Source: Roseococcus microcysteis (GTDB lineage: Bacteria; Pseudomonadota; Alphaproteobacteria; Acetobacterales; Acetobacteraceae). Taken from it: a stretch of DNA of 64,000 nt. Location of the stretch: contig NZ_CP061718.1 of NCBI RefSeq assembly GCF_014764365.1, positions 1,240,001-1,304,000 on the forward strand, given 5' to 3'. The notes under the pieces were generated by a model. That model did no database searches and was not told the origin of the DNA. It saw only the letters and a program-made list of their open reading frames with translations. The first letter of the stretch is position 1. Every line of letters begins with the position of its first letter. The translations under genes and the position numbers were made by a program. Positions 57,869-64,000 of this stretch are shown here, one piece after another.

Positions 57869-58548
57869 CCGTGCTGCTGGAGGCGCGGGGCATGACGCGC
57901 CGCCTGGCCGCCGAGGGCGTCACGCTGGTGCGCGACGTGAACCTCAGCTTCGGCCATGGGGAGTTCGTGGCCATCACGGGGCCGTCAGGCTCGGGCAAGT
58001 CCTCGCTGCTGTATCTGCTGGGGCTGCTCGACCGGCCGACCGAGGGCCAGGTGCTGCTGGAGGGCCAGGACACGGTGGGCCTCGCGCCGCCGGCCATGGC
58101 CGCGCTGCGGCTCAGGCATCTGGGCTTCGTCTTCCAGTTCCATTTCCTGCTGCCGGAATTCACCGCGCTGGAGAACGTGCTGATCCCCATCCGCAAGCTG
58201 GGGGCGCTGGAGGGCGAGGCGGCGCGGGTCTCCGCGATGGCGCTGCTGGAGGGGCTGGGGTTGGCGCCGGCCGCGGCCAAACTGCCGGAACAGCTTTCGG
58301 GCGGCATGCGCCAGCGCGTGGCCATCGCCCGCGCCCTGGCGAACAACCCCGTGCTGGTGCTGGCGGACGAACCCACGGGCAACCTGGACACGAAGAACGC
58401 CGCCGCCGTCTTCGACATCTTCGAGCGGATGACCCAGGCGGAAGGCCGCACCGTGCTGGTCGTGACCCATGACCCGGACCTGGCCGCGCGGGCCACGCGG
58501 CGGGTGCATCTGGTGGATGGGGCGGTGGTGTCCGACACGCGGCGCTGA
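57865..58548 (+). CDS. ABC transporter ATP-binding protein (MacB/LolD/DevA-like)
   Basis: A 227-residue ATPase with Walker A GPSGSGKSSLLYLLGLLDRP near residues 40-59, Q-loop FVFQFHFLLPEFTALENV, signature [15 protein letters not shown], Walker B VLVLADEPTGNLD and a switch His in VVTHDPDLAAR. It belongs to the LolD/MacB/DevA subfamily that works with FtsX-like permeases, often on hydrophobic or lipid-linked substrates. Its GTG start overlaps the permease stop (GTGA). The order adaptor-permease-ATPase is that of dev-type operons rather than macAB (fused). Confidence 0.93.
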   Translation: MTVLLEARGMTRRLAAEGVTLVRDVNLSFGHGEFVAITGPSGSGKSSLLYLLGLLDRPTEGQVLLEGQDTVGLAPPAMAALRLRHLGFVFQFHFLLPEFTALENVLIPIRKLGALEGEAARVSAMALLEGLGLAPAAAKLPEQLSGGMRQRVAIARALANNPVLVLADEPTGNLDTKNAAAVFDIFERMTQAEGRTVLVVTHDPDLAARATRRVHLVDGAVVSDTRR

Positions 58549-58896
58549 ATGGGCCGTTAAATCCTTATGCGCACAGCGGGAAACAGCCCTGCGCGCGGGG
58601 CGGAATCGGCCCGATAACCCTTGCATGGGGACGAATCAGGGCGTATGTCCCCCCTTACAAGACGCAGTACGCACGTGCCTCTGGCCCCAGGCCCACGGAG
58701 CTGAGCCAAAGTTAAGGCTTGCCACCGCGGCGCAAGGTTTACGCAACGACGTCAAGCGTTCTGGCAACCCCGTGTGTTGCCCCTGATGGGGGCCGCGCAT
58801 GGTTTTCTTCTGGTCGCTGGTTCGTTCGACCGTTTCGTCAATCTGGGGCGGCCCCTGGGATGGGGGCGTTCCACATATGTAGTGGAGGATGGTGCG
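58549..58896 (+). promoter_or_regulatory. Structured leader of the ornithine decarboxylase gene (speF-type candidate)
   Basis: A 348-base gap with no large gene, but organised. GCCCC (58779-58783) pairs with GGGGC (58789-58793), directly upstream of a 27-codon ORF (58799-58882). A near-identical GCCCC (58851-58855) and GGGGC (58863-58867) pair lies inside that ORF, so the first and second arms can swap. An alternative helix, GGGG (58845-58848) with CCCC (58852-58855), competes with the second. A cis-regulatory RNA called speF has been described before ornithine decarboxylase genes in alphaproteobacteria; this region is a candidate. A weaker hairpin (58569-58594) lies just after the ABC operon. 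No promoter is confidently placed. Confidence 0.55.
58799..58882 (+). CDS. Short upstream ORF (27 codons) in the ornithine decarboxylase leader
   Basis: ATG at 58799 opens a 27-codon frame ending in TAG (58880-58882), 14 bases before the decarboxylase ATG. The peptide begins MVFFWSLVRSTVSSIWGG and ends in a Gly/Pro/Trp-rich tail with final HM; three Trp and two Phe occur in 27 residues. A GGGGG run lies 6-10 bases before the start, a possible ribosome site inside a hairpin. It is in a different frame from the decarboxylase. No homologue can be named here. By analogy with the enteric SpeFL arrest peptide, which senses ornithine, it may control translation of the next gene; this is inference. 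Confidence 0.5.
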   Translation: MVFFWSLVRSTVSSIWGGPWDGGVPHM

Positions 58897-60027
58897 ATGA
58901 CCCCCAAGGTCGCTCGCTATCTCGCGGACACGCAACCGGCCACGCCGTGCCTCGTGCTCGACGTGGACCGCGTGGAAGACAATTTCCGCCGGCTTCAGGC
59001 GGCGCTTCCGCTCGCGCGCATCTATTATGCCGTGAAGGCGAACCCGGCCGCGCCCATCCTGGAGCGCCTGGTGGGGCTCGGCTCCTTCTTCGACGCCGCC
59101 TCCTTCCAGGAGGTGACCATGTGCCTCGACGCCGGCTCCGCTCCCGGTGCGATCAGCTATGGCAACACCATCAAGAAGGAGCGCGACATCGCGGCCGCCT
59201 ATGCGGCGGGCGTGCGGATGTTCGCCTTCGACAGCGAGGCGGAGCTGGAGAAGCTCGCCCGTTCGGCCCCCGGTGCGCGCGTCTATTGCCGCATCCTGGT
59301 CGGCAATGACGGCGCCGAATGGCCGCTCAGCCGGAAGTTCGGCTGCGAGGTCGAGATGGCGCGCGCGCTGATGATCCGCGCCGGTGAGCTGGGCCTCGAC
59401 GCCTTCGGCCTGTCCTTCCATGTGGGCAGCCAGCAGACCCAGACCGCGGCCTATGAAGCGGCCATCGCCAAGGTCGCCATGCTCTTCACCGACCTCGAGG
59501 AGGCCGGCGTGAAGGTGCGCATGGTGAACCTCGGCGGCGGCTACCCGGTGCGCTACAAGGCGGAAGTGCCCGAGATCGACGATTTCGGCGCGGCCATCAT
59601 GGGCGCCATGGTCAAGCATTTCGGCAACTCCCTGCCCGAGATCGTGATCGAGCCGGGCCGCTTCCTGGTGGCCGATGCGGGCGTCGTGCAGTCCGAGGTG
59701 GTGCTGGTCTCGCGCAAGGGCGCGGAAGACCCGGTGCGCTGGGTCTATCTCGACATCGGCCGCTTCGGCGGCCTGGCCGAGACCGAGGGCGAGGCCATCA
59801 AATACGCCTTCCGCACGCCGCATGACGGCGCGTCGGAGGGGCCGGTGACCATCGCGGGGCCCACCTGCGACAGCACGGACACGCTCTACGAGAAGAGCAA
59901 CTACCGGCTGCCCATGGCCCTGCGAGACGGTGACAAGGTGGAGATGCTGGCGACCGGCGCCTACGTCACCACCTATGCCAGCCAGAGGTTCAACGGCTTC
60001 ACGCCGCTGGCCGAGCACTACATCTGA
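58897..60027 (+). CDS. Ornithine (or lysine/ornithine) decarboxylase, type III PLP-dependent
   Basis: A 376-residue fold-III decarboxylase that makes putrescine from ornithine (some members also use lysine or other basic acids). PLP-binding Lys48 lies in YYAVKANP; GNTIKKERDI is typical of this clade. FHVGSQQ holds His175 over the ring, EPGR (252-255) binds the phosphate, and GPTCDSTDTLYE supplies the catalytic Cys324 and Asp325. Start at 58897 follows a GGAGG site at 58883-58887, right after the upstream ORF stop. An earlier in-frame ATG at 58774 would read through the leader and was not used. A hairpin follows the gene. Confidence 0.9.
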   Translation: MTPKVARYLADTQPATPCLVLDVDRVEDNFRRLQAALPLARIYYAVKANPAAPILERLVGLGSFFDAASFQEVTMCLDAGSAPGAISYGNTIKKERDIAAAYAAGVRMFAFDSEAELEKLARSAPGARVYCRILVGNDGAEWPLSRKFGCEVEMARALMIRAGELGLDAFGLSFHVGSQQTQTAAYEAAIAKVAMLFTDLEEAGVKVRMVNLGGGYPVRYKAEVPEIDDFGAAIMGAMVKHFGNSLPEIVIEPGRFLVADAGVVQSEVVLVSRKGAEDPVRWVYLDIGRFGGLAETEGEAIKYAFRTPHDGASEGPVTIAGPTCDSTDTLYEKSNYRLPMALRDGDKVEMLATGAYVTTYASQRFNGFTPLAEHYI

Positions 60028-60049
60028 CCCACAGGGTCTGAGCCGCATG

Positions 60050-60078
60050 GGGGGAGGCGCATCGCGCCTCCCCCGTTT
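60050..60078 (+). terminator. Terminator hairpin after ornithine decarboxylase
   Basis: GGGGGAGGCGC (60050-60060) pairs perfectly over 11 bp with GCGCCTCCCCC (60064-60074) around a three-base ATC loop. Only a short GTTT follows instead of a long T tract, so termination may be less than complete, but the stem is very stable. Confidence 0.75.
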
Positions 60079-60115
60079 CGCTTGCCGGGCCCCTGCGGCG
60101 GAGTGACGCTGCGGC

Positions 60116-60864
60116 ATGCCGGATTCAGACGCGCTTCCCCTCGCCGCCGCCTTCTTCCTGATCGCGCTGGTCTATGCCTCGGTCGGCCAGGCCGGGGCCA
60201 CGGGCTATGTCGCGCTCATGGCCTGGCTGGGCTTCGCGCCGTTGGCCATGAAGACCACGGCGCTGGCGCTGAACCTGCTGGTCGCGGCCATCGGCACGGC
60301 GCTGTTCCTGCGCGCGGGGCGGCTCTCCTGGCGCCATGTCTGGCCCTATGCGGCGCTGGGCTTTCCCTTCTCGCTGCTGGGGGGCGCGGTGCAATTGCCG
60401 CCCGGCCTGTATTTCCCCGTGGTGGGCCTGGTGCTGCTGGCCGCGGCGGCGCAGATGGCGCGGTCCGCGCTGCGGCGCCCTGCGTCGGCCGAGGCGGCGC
60501 CACGCCACCCGCCCTTCCTCGCCGCACTCGCCACCGGCGCGGTGATCGGCTTCGTCTCGGGGACGACGGGCACCGGCGGCGGCGTCTTCCTCGCCCCCGT
60601 GATCCTCGCGATGAACTGGGCCACGGCGCGCCAGACCGCGGCCCTGACGGCGGTCTACAACCTCATGAATTCCGGCGCCGCGCTGCTGGGCGCCTTCGCC
60701 TGGTGGGGCGAGATGCCCCCTGCCCTGCCGCTCTGGCTGGTCGCGGTCGCGCTGGGGGTGTGGCGGGGGCCGTGCTGGGCAGCCGCTATCTGCCCGAGCG
60801 GGGGCTGCGCATCGTCCTGGCGCTGATCCTGCTGGTCTCGGGCGTGCGGCTGGTGATCGGCTAG
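60116..60864 (+). CDS. TSUP-family (TauE/SafE) permease (frame interrupted by a 1-nt shift)
   Basis: A sulfite-exporter-type membrane protein of about 249 residues with roughly eight spans. LYASVGQAGATGYVALM-like sequence at the start and GAVIGFVSGTTGTGGGVFLAP near residue 143 are the two repeat motifs of this family. The frame that starts at ATG 60116 stops being meaningful at a five-G run (60754-60758), and the tail (GAVLGSRYLPERGLRIVLA) continues one frame over to a TAG at 60862. One extra G restores VALGGVAGAVLGSRYLPERG. I think this is a base missing from the assembly. Substrates of this family include sulfite, sulfonates and other organic anions; none is assigned here. Confidence 0.82.
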
Positions 60865-60865
60865 C

Positions 60866-61453
60866 TCAGCCCTCGCGCCCCAGCGCGTCCAGCGCCGCGC
60901 CGAAGCCGCGCAGGCTCATGGTCAGGTGGATTTCCCGCCCGGCGCTGTCGCGGAAGGTGACGCGCCCCGGCGCATCGCCGCGCGCGCGCAGGCGGCGGAG
61001 CGCGGCGTCATTGGGCAGCTCGGCCTCGGCGAAGCAGCCGCCGCGCGCCACCGAGCACAGCCTGAAGGGCAGGCTCAGCGCCTCGCCCGCCGCGGCGGCG
61101 GGGTCGGCCTGGAGGCGCGCGGCCTCCTCCACCCGCGCCTCGATGGGCACTTGCAGGATGACGCGCATGGGCTCGGCCCGGGCGGTGCGGCCCATCACCA
61201 TCTGCGCGACAGGCTGGTTGCGGGCATCGGTGAAGGTGAGCGCGATCTCGCACAGGCGCTGGGCGGGCTGGCCGGCGGGGCGGGTGGTTTCGCAGCGCAG
61301 CGTCCAGTCGCCATAGGCGGCGGAGGTGCGGTCGGGCGCCGCGGGCGGGGCGGCCGGGGGCGCCGCGGGCGCGGGCGCGGCCTGGCGGGATTGCGCCAGT
61401 GCCGCCATGGGCGCCGCCAGCAGGGCGAGGGTGAGCAGCAGCTTGGCCTTCAT
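60866..61453 (-). CDS. Invasion-associated locus B (IalB) family protein
   Basis: A 195-residue secreted protein. A signal peptide (about residues 1-20, ending near ALAQ) is followed by a Pro/Ala linker and the IalB domain, which starts YGDWTLRCETTRPAGQPAQRL and has two Cys pairs (Cys54 and Cys68; CSVARGGC later). IalB-type proteins are periplasmic or surface-exposed in many alphaproteobacteria, where the name from Bartonella does not imply pathogenicity. Function here is unknown. It lies 29 bp downstream of tctA on the same strand and may share its transcript. Confidence 0.87.
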   Translation of the reverse strand: MKAKLLLTLALLAAPMAALAQSRQAAPAPAAPPAAPPAAPDRTSAAYGDWTLRCETTRPAGQPAQRLCEIALTFTDARNQPVAQMVMGRTARAEPMRVILQVPIEARVEEAARLQADPAAAAGEALSLPFRLCSVARGGCFAEAELPNDAALRRLRARGDAPGRVTFRDSAGREIHLTMSLRGFGAALDALGREG

Positions 61454-61482
61454 GAAGCCTCCTGGTCAGGTTCGCCCCATGG

Positions 61483-63456
61483 TCAGCGCAAAGGCCAGGG
61501 CAGGTCTACATGGGCTTGGAGCACACCGCCCGGAAACAGCAGGTTAAGGGAGGAGGCCAGCACCAGCAGGAAGGTGCAGGCCGCGGCCGTCAGCACCAGC
61601 ACCTGCCACCAGGGGCAGCGCGCCACCACGCGCAGGAAGGCCAGGAAGAACAGCACCAGCGCCGCGAAGAAGCCGATGAGCCCGGTCAACGCCACGATGC
61701 CCAGGAACCAGCCCAGGAAGGGCCATGGGCCGTAATCCTTGGCCTCAGCCTCGGTGTCGAAATTAGCGCTGCCCGCCGCCACCGCCCCGCGCGACTGCCA
61801 GAACAGCACCCACAGCGCGCAGGCCCCGCCCACGCAGGCCACCGCCACGGGGAACATCAGGGCGAGGTAGGAGTTCTTCATCCCCTCCGCGAAGGTGAAG
61901 ACGAACAGCCCCAGCACCACCGCGGCAAAGGCGAGTTGCGGCCACATGCGGGAGGCGCGGCTGTCCTCGGCCGCGCCCTCGGTGTTGATGGCGCCCGAAC
62001 CGCTGCTCTTGCGCAGACCCGCCCAGAGCGAGAGCAGCGTGAGGGCGAGGATGACCAGCACCAGCGGCCGCGTCAGGAAGTCCCAGCCCGAGAACTGCAC
62101 CGCCTGGTAGAGATAGCGCTCCGCCCCCAAGGACAGCACGAAGCCGATGAGGAAGGCCGGGCGCGACCAGCCGAAGCGGCGCATGAAGACGCCGAGCACG
62201 CCGACGGCCACCAGCGCCAGCAGGTCGTAGTAGCTGCGCGTCGCCTGGAAGGCCGCGAAGCACAGCACCATCACCATGAAGGGCGCGATGAGCGTGTAGC
62301 GCACGAGCGTCAGCTTCGCGATGCCGGGGGCGAGGGCGATGCACAGCGCCGTGCCCAGCAGGTTCGCGATCGCGAGCGACCAGATGATGGTGTAGGTGAT
62401 GTTGAGGTCGCGCTCGGCCATGGAGGGGCCCGGCTGCAGCCCCAGCAGGATCATCCCCGCCAGGAAGATCGCCATGGAGCCCGAGCCCGGGATGCCGAAG
62501 AGCAGCGTGGGCAGCAGCGCGCCGCCCTGCACCGCGTTGTTGGCCGATTCCGGGGCGATGACACCGCGGATCTCGCCCTTGCCGTATTGGCTGCGGTCCT
62601 TCGAGGTCTGCATGGCGTGGCTGTAGGCGATCCAGTCCACCACGCTGCCGCCGATGCCGGGGATGGCGCCGATCAGCGCGCCGATGCCGGAGCAGCGCAG
62701 CACCAGGCCCGGGTTGCGGATCACGTCGCGCACGCCCTGGAACCAGCCGCGCCCGAGGCTCTGCCCCTGCTTCGCGATGGCGCCGCCGCCGCGCAGCAGG
62801 TCGAACATCTCGGGCAGGGCGAAGATGCCCAGGCCCACGATGACGAGCGGCAGGCCATCGCTGAGATAGAGCGTGTCGAAATCCATCCGGTATTCGCCGG
62901 TGGCGGGGGCGGCGCCGATCATGCCGAAGGCGAGGCCGAGGCAGGCCGCCGCCACGCCCTTGGCGAGGTTCCCGCCCGAGAGCGCCGCCACGGTGGATAG
63001 TCCGAACAGCGTCAGCATGAACAATTCGGCCGAGCCGAAGGCCAGGATGATGGGCCGCGCCGCCAGCACCGCCGCCGTCAGCACCACGGCGCCGAACATC
63101 CCCCCCAGCATGGAGGCGAAGAAGGCGGCCGCCAGCGCGCGCGCCGCCTCGCCCTGGCGGGCCAGGGGGAAGCCGTCCAGCACCGTGGCCTGTGACGCGG
63201 AGGAGCCGGGAATGCCCATCAGGATGGAGGAGAAGGTGTCGGCCGTCGGCACCACCGCCACCAGGCCGATCAGCATGGCCAGCGCCGAGGTCTGGTCCAT
63301 GCCGTAGATGAAGGGCAGCAGCAGCGACAGGCCGGCGATGCCCCCCAGCCCCGGCAGCACGCCGATGACGAGGCCCACCGTCACCCCCACCATCATGAAG
63401 GTCATGTGCTTGAGGGTGAGCAGGTCGAGCAACGTGCTCAGCAGCAGGTCCAGCAT
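61483..63456 (-). CDS. tctA: Tripartite tricarboxylate transporter permease, TctA fused to a TctB-like tail
   Basis: A 657-residue inner-membrane protein. The first ~490 residues are a complete TctA: GVLPGLGGIAGLSLLLPF near residue 33, then GIPGSSASQATVLDGFPLARQ near residue 80. A second half-repeat is GAIPGIGGSVVDWIAYSHA, followed by LLFGIPGSGSMAIFLAGM. TctA alone is about 500 residues. The extra C-terminal ~150 residues contain four hydrophobic segments and resemble the small TctB subunit, so this looks like a TctA-TctB fusion. No separate tctB is seen between tctA and the tctC-like gene upstream. Confidence 0.88.
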   Translation of the reverse strand: MLDLLLSTLLDLLTLKHMTFMMVGVTVGLVIGVLPGLGGIAGLSLLLPFIYGMDQTSALAMLIGLVAVVPTADTFSSILMGIPGSSASQATVLDGFPLARQGEAARALAAAFFASMLGGMFGAVVLTAAVLAARPIILAFGSAELFMLTLFGLSTVAALSGGNLAKGVAAACLGLAFGMIGAAPATGEYRMDFDTLYLSDGLPLVIVGLGIFALPEMFDLLRGGGAIAKQGQSLGRGWFQGVRDVIRNPGLVLRCSGIGALIGAIPGIGGSVVDWIAYSHAMQTSKDRSQYGKGEIRGVIAPESANNAVQGGALLPTLLFGIPGSGSMAIFLAGMILLGLQPGPSMAERDLNITYTIIWSLAIANLLGTALCIALAPGIAKLTLVRYTLIAPFMVMVLCFAAFQATRSYYDLLALVAVGVLGVFMRRFGWSRPAFLIGFVLSLGAERYLYQAVQFSGWDFLTRPLVLVILALTLLSLWAGLRKSSGSGAINTEGAAEDSRASRMWPQLAFAAVVLGLFVFTFAEGMKNSYLALMFPVAVACVGGACALWVLFWQSRGAVAAGSANFDTEAEAKDYGPWPFLGWFLGIVALTGLIGFFAALVLFFLAFLRVVARCPWWQVLVLTAAACTFLLVLASSLNLLFPGGVLQAHVDLPWPLR

Positions 63457-63484
63457 GATGGGGCTTTCGGTGGCGGGGGCGGTG

Positions 63485-64000
63485 TCAGAAGCGCACGTTG
63501 TGGTGGGTGGTCAGGAAGTTCCGCGCCCATTCCCGCGCCTCGGGCGAGATGGTGGTGGCGTGGCGGTAGAGGCTTTCCGCCGCATCGCCCACCGCCTGCG
63601 GATAGACGCCGAGCACGGTCTCGCCGCGCGCCTTGAGTTCGGGGTCGGCCACCATGTCCTCGAAGGCGCGCCGGTAGGCGGCGATGATGGGGGCGGGGGT
63701 GGATTTCAGCAGCACGGCCGGCTTCTGCCCCGCGAAGGCCGCGATGGAGGCGGCGCGATAGGCCTCATAGGCCTGGCCCTCCGGCGCGCGGTTGTGCATG
63801 CGCTGGTAGACTTCCTCGAAGGTCGGAATGTCGGGGAAGGAGGGGTCGCGCTGGATGTTGCCCTGCGCGTCCGGCAGCCCGTAGGAAAACAGCGGCACGC
63901 CCTGCCCCGCCTGCACCAGCGGCACCACCTGGCTGAGATAGGCGGGCGTGGTCTGGTGGTCGATGGAGCCGTCGCCGCGCTCGACCGCGATGCGCGCCTC
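63485..64000 (-). CDS. Bug/TctC-family substrate-binding protein, C-terminal fragment
   Basis: The reading frame is open to the right edge of the window, so the N-terminus is missing; 171 residues are visible. The segment DPSFPDIPTFEEVYQRM and the C-terminal run (AAYRRAFEDMVADPELKARG) match the later half of Bug/TctC binding proteins. A GTG inside the frame (63928) is not the start. It is 28 bp upstream of tctA on the same strand, the standard tctC-tctB-tctA arrangement with tctB fused to tctA here. It should deliver a carboxylate to that permease. Confidence 0.8.
   Translation of the reverse strand, partial: EARIAVERGDGSIDHQTTPAYLSQVVPLVQAGQGVPLFSYGLPDAQGNIQRDPSFPDIPTFEEVYQRMHNRAPEGQAYEAYRAASIAAFAGQKPAVLLKSTPAPIIAAYRRAFEDMVADPELKARGETVLGVYPQAVGDAAESLYRHATTISPEAREWARNFLTTHHNVRF

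Noticed and set aside
58774-58896. An N-terminal extension of ornithine decarboxylase from an ATG at 58774
   Set aside because: The extension reads through the structured leader and the upstream ORF. A good ribosome site precedes the ATG at 58897, where family members begin.

Overview
The window is one contiguous, very GC-rich chromosomal segment of an alphaproteobacterium. The best guess is an Acetobacteraceae / Roseomonas-like member of the Rhodospirillales. This is an inference from the full dcw cluster running into lpxC-bamD-recN-ligA, a MucR/Ros regulator, a Fur/Mur-type regulator, OlsB, several Bug/TctC-type binding proteins, and GANTC sites upstream of ftsZ. It looks like ordinary chromosome: I see no phage, insertion sequence, CRISPR array or tRNA.

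Layout. 1-1330: the end of a flavin monooxygenase, an AmiD-like amidase and a DUF925 nucleotidyltransferase. 1383-1772: RNase P RNA. 1773-2131: promoter and leader of the cell-wall cluster. 2132-20861: mraZ-rsmH-ftsL-ftsI-murE-murF-mraY-murD-ftsW-murG-murC-murB-ddl-ftsQ-ftsA-ftsZ, nearly all joined by ATGA/GTGA-type overlaps, with a separate ftsZ promoter region and a strong terminator after ftsZ. 21272-26942: lpxC, bamD, recN, ligA. 26943-33099: pepP, a DUF1127 gene, an MFS carrier, a Bug-type binding protein and an amidohydrolase. 33119-41511 (minus strand): a class III alcohol dehydrogenase, an MFS carrier, a C39-like protein and a complete dipeptide ABC importer (oppFDCBA). 41649-46084: mrcA, prfB (with the programmed frameshift) and a PP2A-like phosphatase. 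46094-46238: a 51-bp tandem repeat. 46238-50498 (minus strand): an acyl-CoA synthetase, an enoyl-CoA hydratase and prpE. 50586-53752: an EamA exporter, a lactate-permease homologue, an AlkA-like glycosylase and a TusA-like protein. 53823-58548: mucR, fur/mur, olsB and an adaptor-permease-ATPase export system. 58549-60864: a structured leader with a 27-codon upstream ORF, ornithine decarboxylase and a TSUP permease. 60866-64000 (minus strand): IalB, a TctA-TctB-like fusion and a truncated TctC protein.

How the genes work together. The first 27 kb forms the peptidoglycan precursor, division and envelope machinery: MurB-F, MraY, MurG and Ddl make lipid II; FtsW/FtsI/FtsL/FtsQ/FtsA/FtsZ use it at the septum; LpxC and BamD serve the outer membrane; RecN and LigA are DNA maintenance genes at the distal end. 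PBP1A at 41.6 kb adds another wall polymerase. The remainder is mostly uptake and catabolism (peptides, carboxylates, propionate and fatty acids, formaldehyde) plus an ornithine-related section (ornithine lipid acyltransferase and ornithine decarboxylase).

Most notable observations. (1) The ornithine decarboxylase leader holds a short aromatic-rich upstream ORF flanked by two near-identical hairpins that could exchange partners. (2) Three genes (MFS, mrcA, TSUP), and probably the ftsI start, are each broken by exactly one missing base in a C or G run, which points to assembly under-calls rather than real pseudogenes. (3) Three GANTC sites and a palindrome sit in the 112-bp ftsA-ftsZ gap. (4) A textbook RF2 frameshift site is present. 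(5) There are 51-bp intergenic and 27-bp in-gene tandem repeats.
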